Part shown: positions 1 to 7,670 of the stretch, piece by piece
How the letters are laid out: each line of letters starts with the position of its first letter
Position numbering within the stretch: position 1 is the first letter of the stretch
Assembly (NCBI GenBank): GCA_005792145.1
Contig: SXSS01000103.1
Location: 1 to 34,125 of the forward strand
Length of the DNA stretch: 34,125 bases
From: Planctomycetia bacterium
GTDB taxonomy: Bacteria > Planctomycetota > Phycisphaerae > Phycisphaerales > SM1A02
Direction of reading: 5' to 3'
The notes under the pieces: model-generated
What the model saw: only the letters and a program-made list of their open reading frames with translations
The model's database searches: none
What the model was told of the DNA's origin: nothing
Translations under genes and position numbers: made by a program

Positions 1-1
1 G

Positions 2-1114
2 TCACTTCGCCGCAAATCGCTTCAGCCCCCAAACGAGTATCAATGCCTGCGCGATCAATCCAATCACAACCGCCCCTGCCGCCAACCATCTGAATTGCGC
101 CAGACTGTCGAGCGAATGCAACGATCGGAGATTCTGAAGTTCCGTCACCATCTCCAGATTTTTCAGGGAGTCCAGATTTTTCAGCGCTTCAATGTTCTTG
201 AGCAATTCAAGATTTTTAATCGCATCAAGCTTTTTCAACTCATCAAGTGACTTGAGTTGCTGTAAAGCTTGCAGCCCTTGCAGTTCTTTCAAATCCTTCA
301 TCAGCTTGGACATCTGCGAGAATTCGGCTTGGATTTTCTGAAATGAAGGGTCGTTGATCGTCGCAATCAACGCGCGCCGCAAACGAAACTCCATCGCCAG
401 AGGCAACTGTGCTAACACAGCGCTACCTTCTTGTGCGGCGAGTCGCACGGTGTGAATCTCCCCCAGTCCGCGCTCAAGCACCCCATTGTCATCAAACTGA
501 ACGAATGAAGAATCGATCTGAATACTCTTTGGCATTTTGAATTTCGTAAGAAGCATTTCATTCACAACAAGAAGTGTCGCCAATGGGGTCGAATCCTTTG
601 CATCCTTGCGAGCAGTGATCAATCGAACCTGCGCGATGACTTCGGGAGTCAGCCACTTGTCGCCAAGCTTGAACAAATCTGACTCGATTGAATCAATCGT
701 TGCGATCATTGGCAGGAGAGATGGATATGGACCACTCTCGGCTGCAGATGTGAGCGCGTTGCGAATCGACTCGCCAGAAATCAATAAGTTGGTCAAGCCA
801 ACCCGTGGATCTGGAGCAGATGTTTGCATTGCGGCATAAATTCCTGCGATCGCCGCAATGTCCATCAAGGATTCCCGTGTCTGAAAATCTGATATGTTCG
901 CGAGTGCCGTATTACAGTCCAGTGGAAGGACCACAGAAATCTGCCGAACAATCGGCGCCATTTCGGTGCGTAATTGTTCGAACTTGGCTTGCTGTTCCAT
1001 ATATGTGCGCTGTTCAGAAGTTGACTGAATGTTGCTTTCGCTCAATTTTGCTGGCACGCATCCAGAGACCGCGAATACTGAAACAACAAGAGTGATTTGA
1101 AAAGCTTTTTGCAT
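2..1114 (-). CDS. lipoprotein with Leu-every-third-residue tract and C-terminal membrane anchor
   Basis: Function unknown. The N-terminus is a short hydrophobic signal ending in a lipobox (VSGC, Cys at residue 19), so export and lipidation are expected. The middle (about 30-265) is helical with no family I recognise. Residues 275-338 carry Leu/Ile/Val at every third position for 22 consecutive triplets (hexads such as LKNLDS, LKSLDE, LKKLDA). A single transmembrane segment (about 344-364) and a basic tail follow. ATG at 1114 was chosen because AGGATC lies about 8 nt upstream; a TTG one codon earlier is the only longer option. The stop is at 2-4, so the gene is complete. Divergent from the oxidoreductase at 1184. 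Lipid anchor plus C-terminal membrane helix suggests a tether or spacer, which is inference. Confidence 0.8.
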   Translation of the reverse strand: MQKAFQITLVVSVFAVSGCVPAKLSESNIQSTSEQRTYMEQQAKFEQLRTEMAPIVRQISVVLPLDCNTALANISDFQTRESLMDIAAIAGIYAAMQTSAPDPRVGLTNLLISGESIRNALTSAAESGPYPSLLPMIATIDSIESDLFKLGDKWLTPEVIAQVRLITARKDAKDSTPLATLLVVNEMLLTKFKMPKSIQIDSSFVQFDDNGVLERGLGEIHTVRLAAQEGSAVLAQLPLAMEFRLRRALIATINDPSFQKIQAEFSQMSKLMKDLKELQGLQALQQLKSLDELKKLDAIKNLELLKNIEALKNLDSLKNLEMVTELQNLRSLHSLDSLAQFRWLAAGAVVIGLIAQALILVWGLKRFAAK

Positions 1115-1183
1115 CAACTGATCCTACGAAAATATGGCTGTCATGCGGTTGCGAGAGCAACTGATCTCTGCGAACCTATACCT

Positions 1184-2467
1184 ATGGAAACACGACCATC
1201 ACGACGCGAATTCATCCAAAGCGCCGCGGCAGTTGCCGCAATGTTTGCCGTGACACCCACAAAGTTTGCTGGCGCTTCAGCCAAGCGACCATCTGCGAAT
1301 GATCGGCTGAATGTCGGCATCATCGGATTCGGCGTGCGTGGACAGGAGTTGTGCGGCGGATTTCTTGATGACCCAACAATCGAGATTATTTCGGTCGCTG
1401 ATGTGTGCGCCGCACGCGCGGATGAAGGCGTGCGACTGGTGAACGATCGTCGCAAAGCCACAGTTTGTCGACGCGCCGAAAATTGGCGTGCGCTCATCGC
1501 AGATCCATCCATCGATGCGGTTCTGATTGCCACGCCTGATCATTGGCACGCAGAACCCGCAATCGCCGCGTGTCTCGCTGGTCGACATGTGTACTGCGAA
1601 AAACCAATGTCATTGACCATCGCTGAAGGACGCACGATGGCCGACGCCGCGCGCACGGCGGGAATCCGCTTTCAAACGGGATCTCAACAGCGGTCAGAGT
1701 TCTCGCACTTTTTCGTGCGCGCCGCCGAAGCTGTGCGTAATGGTCGCATCGGCACACTGAAGCGAATCACGATTGGTGTCGGCGAGCCACCAATCAACTG
1801 CGATCTGCCAGAAGAAACACTCCCAAAAGGAATCAACTGGGATAGCTGGCTAGGACAAGCACCGATGCGTGGATTCAATACCGATCTCTGTCCAATCGGC
1901 ATGCATAATCACTATCCAAATTGGCGGGCATATCGCGAGTACGGAAATGGATATCTCGCCGATATGGGGGCGCATCATTTCGACATCGCACAATGGGCGA
2001 TGAGAATGGATCACAGTGGTCCGCGCGAATTGATTCCACCTTCCGATGGCGCAAAGACGGGTTTGCGATTTCTCTATGAAAACGGTGTGGAATTAGTGCA
2101 CGGCGGTCCGACAGATTGCACATTCGAGGGCAGCGAAGGAACCATCGAGTGTTCGCGCGGTCACATCAAAGCGCTCAAGAATGGAGTTGAAGCCCCTCAA
2201 ATTCTTGATGCGCCAACTGGCAACGAAGAACGCCTCGCACGAAATACTTCGCACATCGCAAATTTCATTGCGGCAATTCGCGGAGGATTCGACCCGATCT
2301 GCACCGCCGAGACAGGACATCGCACTGCGTCGATTTGCCAACTTGCCGTGATTGGATATGCGGTCGGCAAACCGCTTTCCTGGAACCCTGTCACCGAACG
2401 ATTTGGCGGCACGCATGCAGTAGAAGGCGACGCACTTCTTTCGCGACCGATTCGCAAGCACGCTTGA
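1184..2467 (+). CDS. Gfo/Idh/MocA family oxidoreductase, Tat-exported
   Basis: NAD(P)-dependent sugar or polyol dehydrogenase-like protein, 427 aa, of the type abundant in planctomycetes. The Met at 1184 begins a twin-arginine signal (SRREFIQ with Arg7-Arg8, then an Ala-rich hydrophobic stretch), so the protein probably folds in the cytoplasm and is exported. The Rossmann core starts at about residue 42 with the GIIGFGVRG nucleotide loop. ATPDHWH and the family EKP motif (YCEKPMSLT) follow, and the C-terminal alpha/beta domain contains GNGYLADMGAHHFDIAQW. The frame is open to 1097, but that would place the Tat signal inside the protein, so I reject the longer start. Substrate cannot be deduced. 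The convergent neighbour ends about 66 nt away, beyond a tandem repeat. Confidence 0.88.
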   Translation: METRPSRREFIQSAAAVAAMFAVTPTKFAGASAKRPSANDRLNVGIIGFGVRGQELCGGFLDDPTIEIISVADVCAARADEGVRLVNDRRKATVCRRAENWRALIADPSIDAVLIATPDHWHAEPAIAACLAGRHVYCEKPMSLTIAEGRTMADAARTAGIRFQTGSQQRSEFSHFFVRAAEAVRNGRIGTLKRITIGVGEPPINCDLPEETLPKGINWDSWLGQAPMRGFNTDLCPIGMHNHYPNWRAYREYGNGYLADMGAHHFDIAQWAMRMDHSGPRELIPPSDGAKTGLRFLYENGVELVHGGPTDCTFEGSEGTIECSRGHIKALKNGVEAPQILDAPTGNEERLARNTSHIANFIAAIRGGFDPICTAETGHRTASICQLAVIGYAVGKPLSWNPVTERFGGTHAVEGDALLSRPIRKHA

Positions 2468-2470
2468 ATT

Positions 2471-2532
2471 GCGCGGAAAAGTTTGCGCGGAAAAGTTTGC
2501 GCGGAAAAGTTTGCGCGGAAAAGTTTGCGCGG
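2471..2532. repeat. 14-bp tandem repeat, 4.4 copies
   Basis: Four perfect head-to-tail copies of GCGCGGAAAAGTTT (2471-2484, 2485-2498, 2499-2512, 2513-2526), followed by the first 6 nt of a fifth. It starts 3 nt after the oxidoreductase stop and ends just before the stop of the convergent 59-aa ORF. The unit length is not a multiple of 3 and no gene uses it. Perfect identity implies recent slippage expansion. Confidence 0.97.
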
Positions 2533-2533
2533 C

Positions 2534-2713
2534 TCATTCCGGCTTTGGATCGCCAGGCTTCACGACTTCATCCAGATATTTCTGGAAGTCGGCCATGTGA
2601 TACGAAATGAAACAGAATGCGTGGTGCAACGCAAACCACTCAATATCGGTTGGGTCCTTGGAAAGATCATTGCGCTGACGATTGAGTTCGGCGAGGATTG
2701 GTTCGACCTTCAT
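2534..2713 (-). CDS. small hypothetical protein (59 aa)
   Basis: An ATG at 2711-2713 opens a 59-codon frame ending in TGA at 2534-2536. The product starts MKVEPILAELNRQRND and contains an aromatic/His-rich stretch (EWFALHHAFCFISYHMADFQ) before the tail KPGDPKPE. Composition looks protein-like: amphipathic helices, no rare-residue bias. It lies 14 nt downstream of the YtpQ-like gene on the same strand, so it could be translated from the same message. I see no strong Shine-Dalgarno and recognise no family. It fills what would otherwise be an unexplained 190-nt gap. Confidence 0.6.
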   Translation of the reverse strand: MKVEPILAELNRQRNDLSKDPTDIEWFALHHAFCFISYHMADFQKYLDEVVKPGDPKPE

Positions 2714-2727
2714 ATCAGCGCAGGTTA

Positions 2728-3552
2728 CTACGCAGCCTTGGAAGTCCCCGCAACCCCATCACGGGTCACGATGAAGAAATCGCTGGTGATTGGATATGGC
2801 AATCGAGAATAATCGCGGGCAATTCTGGCACGAATACGGTCAAGAAATGGATCGGGACCATACGAAAGCGCTATGAAGACATCGCGTGCGGGGGTTGCGA
2901 CATAGAAATCGCCGCGAAGTTCTTTGGCTAGCCGTTCGTGCAATTTGGACAAGAGCAATCGCGCCGCGTCATATCCATCTTTCAGAGACAAGAGCGCGGC
3001 GCGTCCACCATCGTGACTTGCGATCACTTGCACTTGCAGATCGGGCGCGTATGAACCAAGATTCTGGCGAGCGATTTCCTCGAGTTCCTCTGGACCAATC
3101 CCCCATCGCACCATTTGCTCGGTGGAAACGCTGACAGTCATCTCGGGCATATCAAGCACAAAGACAATCACCGTTCCATTGACCCATGGCAAATGTGCGA
3201 TCGATTGACGATCGACGCCATCGAAGATCGACTCTGGTTGAATACGCGGCATGATGCGATGACGCGCGACGGAGAAAGGAATCAAACTTGCGCCGACGGA
3301 ATCTCCCTCGAAGATTCTCTCGAAATAACTTCGCACAAACGCATGACCGCGCTGTGGATCCTGCTGAACCATGCGAAAGAGATTCTCCAACCCCAATGCC
3401 TTGCCATCAATGGTCAAGCTGAGCGGAGAAATGATTTCGACTGGCCTTTGTTGGTACCAACCTTTCAGCAAGCGACTGACCATTTCAGTAAAACCCTGCC
3501 AATCATCGGGGAATTTCTCTTGGGGCAATTTATCTTGGTTCGAATCACTCAT
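2728..3552 (-). CDS. YtpQ/DUF1444 family protein
   Basis: Protein of 274 aa resembling the DUF1444 (YtpQ) family. The match is clearest in the C-terminal half, where a 'DGYDAARLL' segment is followed by 'VATPARDVFIALSYG' and a beta-rich end (YPITSDFFIV), paralleling the NDGYDASRIL...VPHQDVLIL arrangement of Bacillus YtpQ. The segment WVNGTVIVFVLDMPE fits the central strand region. The Met at 3552 was chosen because an AGGAGG sits about 8 nt upstream; the frame upstream of it has no such signal. No signal peptide, so probably cytoplasmic. Molecular function of the family is unknown. Divergent from kdsA. Confidence 0.75.
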   Translation of the reverse strand: MSDSNQDKLPQEKFPDDWQGFTEMVSRLLKGWYQQRPVEIISPLSLTIDGKALGLENLFRMVQQDPQRGHAFVRSYFERIFEGDSVGASLIPFSVARHRIMPRIQPESIFDGVDRQSIAHLPWVNGTVIVFVLDMPEMTVSVSTEQMVRWGIGPEELEEIARQNLGSYAPDLQVQVIASHDGGRAALLSLKDGYDAARLLLSKLHERLAKELRGDFYVATPARDVFIALSYGPDPFLDRIRARIARDYSRLPYPITSDFFIVTRDGVAGTSKAA

Positions 3553-3665
3553 TCCTAGACCTCCTGAAGACGCACGGAATGTGCGCACCTTCAATTGAAC
3601 TATCGGATAAAATGCCATCCAATGCCAAAGAAAGTGACGATTATTTTGAATGGAAAAATCTAAAA

Positions 3666-4505
3666 ATGGCGCTTGACAACACCTTGTTTTTTTCCCACAA
3701 AGCCTCGACTTTGGGTCCAGGCAGTCGTGGTCCTTTGCTGATAATTGCCGGCCCATGCATCTTGGAAAGTGACGCGATCAATATGCACATCGGCGAAACA
3801 ATGCGAGATGCTTGCGCGAAGCATGGACTTTCATTTGTCTTCAAGGCAAGTTTCGATAAAGCGAATCGTTCGAGCGTCAAGAGCGCGCGCGGCCCTGGAT
3901 TGGAACGCGGATGCGACATGCTGGCGAAATTGAAGACGGCTCTGGGCGTTCCCGTCACGACCGACATTCACGAACCACAACAAGCCGCGCGCGCCGCGCA
4001 GGCTGTCGACATCTTGCAGATACCCGCATTCCTCGCGCGACAAACGGACTTGCTCAGTGCCGCCGCAGCAACTGGCAAAGCAGTGAATGTGAAGAAGGGA
4101 CAATTTATGGCTCCAGCTGAAATGGCGGGAGCGATCGGCAAATTGCGCGAGAGTGGCGCGAAGCAAATTATGCTGACCGAACGCGGAACATTCTTTGGAT
4201 ATCACAGACTTGTGAACGACTTCGCTGGAGTCGGCGACATGATGCACATGGGCGTTCCAGTTTGCTTTGATGCGACGCATTCCACGCAACGACCTGGAGA
4301 GGGCGAAACGAGTGGCGGAAATCCACATCACGCCCCACTGCTTGCGCGCGCTGCAGTTGCTGCGGGTGTTGATGCGATTTTTCTTGAGTGTCATCCGGAT
4401 CCTGCTGCTTCGCTGAGTGATCGAGCAACGATTCAACTTCTTGATCGCATGCCTGCGCTCTTGGGGCAACTTGCGGAGATTCGCCGAGTGGTGGCGGCGA
4501 AATGA
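3666..4505 (+). CDS. kdsA: 3-deoxy-8-phosphooctulonate synthase (Kdo-8-phosphate synthase), metal-dependent class
   Basis: Condenses phosphoenolpyruvate with arabinose 5-phosphate to Kdo-8-phosphate in the cytoplasm, the first dedicated step toward Kdo of lipopolysaccharide. The 279-aa product has the signature IAGPCILES, NVKKGQF, ERGTFFGYHRLVNDF and DATHSTQRPG. Cys31, His205, Glu241 and Asp252 match the metal ligands of the Aquifex enzyme (Cys11, His185, Glu222, Asp233) with near-identical spacing. This puts it in the metal-dependent class rather than the E. coli-type Asn class. The start at 3666 gives family length; ATG 3612 and an earlier alternative start at 3579 are also in frame. The stop overlaps the mcsA start (ATGA), so the three genes kdsA-mcsA-mcsB are probably co-transcribed. 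Implies an LPS-bearing outer membrane. Confidence 0.95.
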   Translation: MALDNTLFFSHKASTLGPGSRGPLLIIAGPCILESDAINMHIGETMRDACAKHGLSFVFKASFDKANRSSVKSARGPGLERGCDMLAKLKTALGVPVTTDIHEPQQAARAAQAVDILQIPAFLARQTDLLSAAAATGKAVNVKKGQFMAPAEMAGAIGKLRESGAKQIMLTERGTFFGYHRLVNDFAGVGDMMHMGVPVCFDATHSTQRPGEGETSGGNPHHAPLLARAAVAAGVDAIFLECHPDPAASLSDRATIQLLDRMPALLGQLAEIRRVVAAK

Positions 4506-4999
4506 ATTGCGATCATTGCGATAAGCCCGCGGTCGTGCACGAAATCGTCATCAAAGGCGGCGTTTCGAAAGAAGTCCACTTGTGCTCGGAACATGCCATT
4601 GCTGCGGGATATCCACTGCCAGTCGAACAACCCATCGCCGACATTTTTCCAAAGCTTGGCTCTGTTGCGAAAGTAGAAGCCGCCAAAAGCAAGGAACGAT
4701 CTGCAAAGTGCAGCGCATGCGGTTTGACTTTCACAGTCTTTCGGAAGTCCGCGACGCTGGGATGTCCCGCGTGCTATGACGCGTTTATGCCGATGATCGA
4801 AAAAGTTATTGAGAGTGCGCAAGATGGTGCGACGCATCATTTGGGAAGAAGCCCCATCGGAGGAGCGGAAATCGAACGCGTGCAGAACTTGCGCGTGAAG
4901 TTGATGCACGATTTGGAAGCTGCTGTTGCTGCTGAACAATACGAGCGCGCCGCGAAATTGCGAGACGAGCTGAAAGCATTGGATTCCCAATCGCCATGA
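4502..4999 (+). CDS. mcsA: McsA-like zinc-finger/UVR protein, McsB activator
   Basis: Partner of the protein arginine kinase McsB. It has two Cys-rich zinc-finger modules: CDHC with CSEH near the N-terminus, and CSAC with CPAC around residues 71-98. A C-terminal UVR motif (residues about 125-162, LRVKLMHDLEAAVAAEQYERAAKLRDEL) of the UvrB/UvrC-interaction type follows. Length (165 aa) is normal for McsA. Translationally coupled on both sides by 4-nt ATGA overlaps with kdsA and mcsB. In Bacillus the pair sits with ctsR and clpC; neither is here. By family knowledge it stimulates McsB; targets in this organism cannot be inferred. Confidence 0.9.
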   Translation: MNCDHCDKPAVVHEIVIKGGVSKEVHLCSEHAIAAGYPLPVEQPIADIFPKLGSVAKVEAAKSKERSAKCSACGLTFTVFRKSATLGCPACYDAFMPMIEKVIESAQDGATHHLGRSPIGGAEIERVQNLRVKLMHDLEAAVAAEQYERAAKLRDELKALDSQSP

Positions 5000-6063
5000 G
5001 TCAGCCTTTCTCCGCTGCAATGTCGCAAGTTGGACCCGACTCCGATGTCGTCGTGACAAGTCGTGTGCGTTTGGCGCGCAACATCTCTGGATTTCCATTC
5101 ATCAGTCGAGCAAGCAACCCAGTCAGACAGGAAATTATGCGCGTTGTTCGCCGCGCAGTTGATCAGTCGTGTCAAGGGATCGATGCGAATCAGGAATTGC
5201 GCTGGATCGAATTGCAATCTGCTCCATCGCGTGATCGCATTCTGCTTTCTGAACGCCACCTTGTCTCGCGCCACTTTGCCAATAGCGACGGACCGCGCGC
5301 CCTCGCGCTTTCCAGCGACGAACATTCAAGCATTATGGTGAATGAGGAAGACCATCTGCGAATTCAATTTCTTTGCGCTGGATCTCGATTGTCCGATGCA
5401 TTCAAGGCTGCTTTCGCGCTGGAAAATGCGCTGGCAAATACGACCAATTTTTCATTTCACCCGCGCTGGGGATATCTGACTGCCTGCCCGACAAATGTTG
5501 GTTGCGGAATTCGTATGAGTGCGATGCTTCATCTTCCTGGCGCGCAGATCATGAAGGAAACTGATCGAATTCAGCGCGCAGCGAAGGAATTGCATCTTGC
5601 TGTGCGTGGTTATTACGGCGAAGGTTCAGAATCGATCGGAGACTTTTTCCAATTTTCGAATCAAACAACTCTGGGTTCAACCGAGGATGCGCTGCTCGAA
5701 GAATTCAATGGCGTCGTGCTTCCACGCTTGATCGGATACGAGCGCGAAGCGCGCACTGCTGCTCTCGCCCGTTTTCGAAGTCGTATCGAAGACATCGTCT
5801 TTCGGTCGCATGCGAATTTGAGCGCGGCGAGATTGCTGACCGCTGATGCAGCAACCAAGGATCTCAGCCGTATGCGCTTCGGAGTGGTGATGGGTCTTCT
5901 GTCGATTGAATTGACGACCATTCAGCGCTTGCTCCTGCAAGTACAACCCGCGCATCTTTCGCTGATCGATCCTCGTTCACTCGACAGCGAAGAGGCTGAT
6001 CGAGAAGTTCGAGCGGCATATGTTCGACAAGAGTTGACGCGCGGCACGACAGATACGAAGTAA
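4996..6063 (+). CDS. mcsB: McsB protein arginine kinase
   Basis: ATP:guanido phosphotransferase-family kinase (355 aa) that phosphorylates protein arginines; in Bacillus the mark directs proteins to ClpCP. Seen: VVTSRVRLARNI near the N-terminus (ATP-site arginines), NEEDHLRIQ in the middle, and the catalytic-loop segment CPTNVGCGIR with Cys164. Most family members read CPTN[IV]GTG, so the Thr-to-Cys change at residue 170 is unusual. The C-terminal allosteric RDxxRA motif known from Bacillus McsB is not exact: residues 335-340 read DREVRA. Starts within the ATGA overlap with mcsA. No ctsR or clpC in the window, so the regulatory context differs from Bacillota. Confidence 0.92.
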   Translation: MSQPFSAAMSQVGPDSDVVVTSRVRLARNISGFPFISRASNPVRQEIMRVVRRAVDQSCQGIDANQELRWIELQSAPSRDRILLSERHLVSRHFANSDGPRALALSSDEHSSIMVNEEDHLRIQFLCAGSRLSDAFKAAFALENALANTTNFSFHPRWGYLTACPTNVGCGIRMSAMLHLPGAQIMKETDRIQRAAKELHLAVRGYYGEGSESIGDFFQFSNQTTLGSTEDALLEEFNGVVLPRLIGYEREARTAALARFRSRIEDIVFRSHANLSAARLLTADAATKDLSRMRFGVVMGLLSIELTTIQRLLLQVQPAHLSLIDPRSLDSEEADREVRAAYVRQELTRGTTDTK

Positions 6064-6087
6064 AGTTCTCGTTCAGACGGCGCTTGT

Positions 6088-6375
6088 TCAGATTGCGCAA
6101 GCCGCATCGGCAGCTGCAGCTCCGTCGAAGTCTTTCACCGTCAAACCACCTGCATCGTGCGTGGAATATCCCAGCGTGACCTTGTTGTATTTGACAAGAA
6201 TGTCGGGGTGATGCTGGGTTCGTTCTGCTTCAATTGCCATCTGATTTACAAATCGCATCGATGCGATGAAATCTGGAAAGACGAAAGTTCGCTCGATCAA
6301 ATCGCCCGTGCGGGACCAGTGTGGAACGAATGACATTTTCGCGTTGACTTCTGCGAAGGAGAGTTTGTTTGCCAT
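6088..6375 (-). CDS. pterin-4a-carbinolamine dehydratase
   Basis: Dehydrates 4a-hydroxytetrahydropterin, recycling the pterin cofactor of aromatic amino acid hydroxylases; some bacterial homologues have other roles such as Moco-related pterin handling. The 95-aa product carries the family core AERTQHHPDILVKYNKVTLGYSTHD...GLTVKDFD, including the conserved His-His-Pro and the later Thr-His with Asp. The ATG at 6375 was chosen; a TTG three codons upstream is possible. It faces mcsB tail to tail (24-nt gap) and is divergent from the phosphatase gene with only 39 nt between starts. No phenylalanine hydroxylase is visible nearby. Confidence 0.9.
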   Translation of the reverse strand: MANKLSFAEVNAKMSFVPHWSRTGDLIERTFVFPDFIASMRFVNQMAIEAERTQHHPDILVKYNKVTLGYSTHDAGGLTVKDFDGAAAADAACAI

Positions 6376-6414
6376 ACACCGCAAATGCTAGCGAATCATT
6401 ACCATTAGATTCTT

Positions 6415-7650
6415 GTGGCAATACCCGCTGAACACCAATCTCTGAACAATCAGCAACCACGCATCGCGATCAGTTCGCTCCAGCCCGGCGACACGCACGA
6501 AACGGTTGCGCGAGTGCTCCGCGCACGATTCAACTTTGATACCCATGTGATCAATGAACGAGATCCCGTTTCAATTGCGATGGCCGTGCGCGATTCCCAA
6601 GCATTGGTATTGGTCGGCGCTCCAACGGTCGAAAACATGCAGTCCCCTGCAATCGAGGAGGCGATCTCTTCGATGATTCCTGTCGTCGCACTTTGTGCAG
6701 AATTTGGTGATAGTCAAGATGCGCCAGCAGGGATTTCATTTGTGCTTGACCCGCAACTTGGCCCAGAACATTTGGCGACAGCTTTGTCCGCTCTCATCGC
6801 GCGGCAACGAGAGATTCAGCGATTGCAACTGGACAAGGCGACAGCAATGCGATTTTCTGGTGGACTGCGAAATCAAATCGATAACATTCAGGAAGAATTG
6901 CAATTGGCAGCCAGCGTTCAGCAAGAATTTCTCCCTCGCATCTTGCCATCACTGGGCGGAATTGCATCAGCCGCTTTGTGGCGACCCGCCGCGTATGTCT
7001 CGGGTGATATCTATAACGTCATGCGTCTGGACGAGCATCATCTTGGACTCTTTGTGACGGATGCGGTTGGTCATGGCGTGCCTGCTGCGCTGCTGACATT
7101 GGTCATTTCTCGAAGTCTCCAAACCAAGGAGATCAGAGATAATTCTTACCGAATTCTTTCTCCAAGCGAAGCACTGTCTCGGGTGAATGCGGACATGATT
7201 ACTCGCGCTGGGATAACCACGCGTTTCGCGACTGCAATTTATGCAGTCATCGACACGCGCAATCGACAACTGACTGTCGCAAGCGCTGGCCATCTTCCAA
7301 TGCTGCGAATCTCGGCTGGCGGCAAGTGCGAAGCGATCCCGACTGTTGGCGGACTTCTGGGAGTTTTCGATGACGAAACTTTCACCGAGGAGGTGATCAC
7401 TCTCTGCCCAGGCGATAAAATTCTTTTTTATACCGATGGATTCGAACAAGCATTCCCAGAATTGGGGCAAGAACCATCTGCCCCGCGATTACCGAATCGC
7501 AGATACTTGGATGTCTTCAACGAATTTGCATCGACCGCAAATTCGCACGAGTTCATCGAGAACATCAATCGTCGACTTGACGAAGAATCGCAAGACTTTC
7601 CCCAAATCGACGATCTGACTTTGCTTTGCGCGAGTTGGACTGCGATTTGA
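6415..7650 (+). CDS. SpoIIE/RsbU-type PP2C serine phosphatase with N-terminal pseudo-receiver
   Basis: Probable signalling phosphatase acting on a phosphorylated anti-anti-sigma-type protein, 411 aa, cytoplasmic. Residues about 15-125 look like a receiver-type alpha/beta domain (RIAISS..., ALVLVGAP, IPVVALCAEF) without a clear phosphoacceptor Asp. A helical linker (about 130-180) contains the family hallmark QLAASVQQEFLPRILP. The PP2C-SpoIIE domain follows, with metal-binding aspartates in SGDIY (Asp198), TDAVGHG (Asp216) and YTDGFEQ. The start codon is GTG (VAIPAEHQ); I see no good ribosome-binding site. No sigma factor, anti-sigma or STAS gene is adjacent, so its partner must lie elsewhere. 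Confidence 0.87.
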   Translation: MAIPAEHQSLNNQQPRIAISSLQPGDTHETVARVLRARFNFDTHVINERDPVSIAMAVRDSQALVLVGAPTVENMQSPAIEEAISSMIPVVALCAEFGDSQDAPAGISFVLDPQLGPEHLATALSALIARQREIQRLQLDKATAMRFSGGLRNQIDNIQEELQLAASVQQEFLPRILPSLGGIASAALWRPAAYVSGDIYNVMRLDEHHLGLFVTDAVGHGVPAALLTLVISRSLQTKEIRDNSYRILSPSEALSRVNADMITRAGITTRFATAIYAVIDTRNRQLTVASAGHLPMLRISAGGKCEAIPTVGGLLGVFDDETFTEEVITLCPGDKILFYTDGFEQAFPELGQEPSAPRLPNRRYLDVFNEFASTANSHEFIENINRRLDEESQDFPQIDDLTLLCASWTAI

Positions 7651-7670
7651 ACGGTCTGCAACGCGACGGA

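Noticed and set aside
2483-2812. 109-aa plus-strand frame reading through the 14-bp repeat
   Set aside because: Its N-terminus is just the tandem repeat translation, and it opposes the better-looking 59-aa minus-strand ORF and the YtpQ-like gene.
3831-4469. 212-aa minus-strand frame opposite kdsA
   Set aside because: Antisense shadow of a gene with all catalytic residues; Arg/Ser/His-rich composition and no recognisable motif.
4433-5098. 221-aa minus-strand frame opposite mcsA
   Set aside because: Antisense to a clear zinc-finger/UVR protein; low-complexity Arg/Gln-rich translation.
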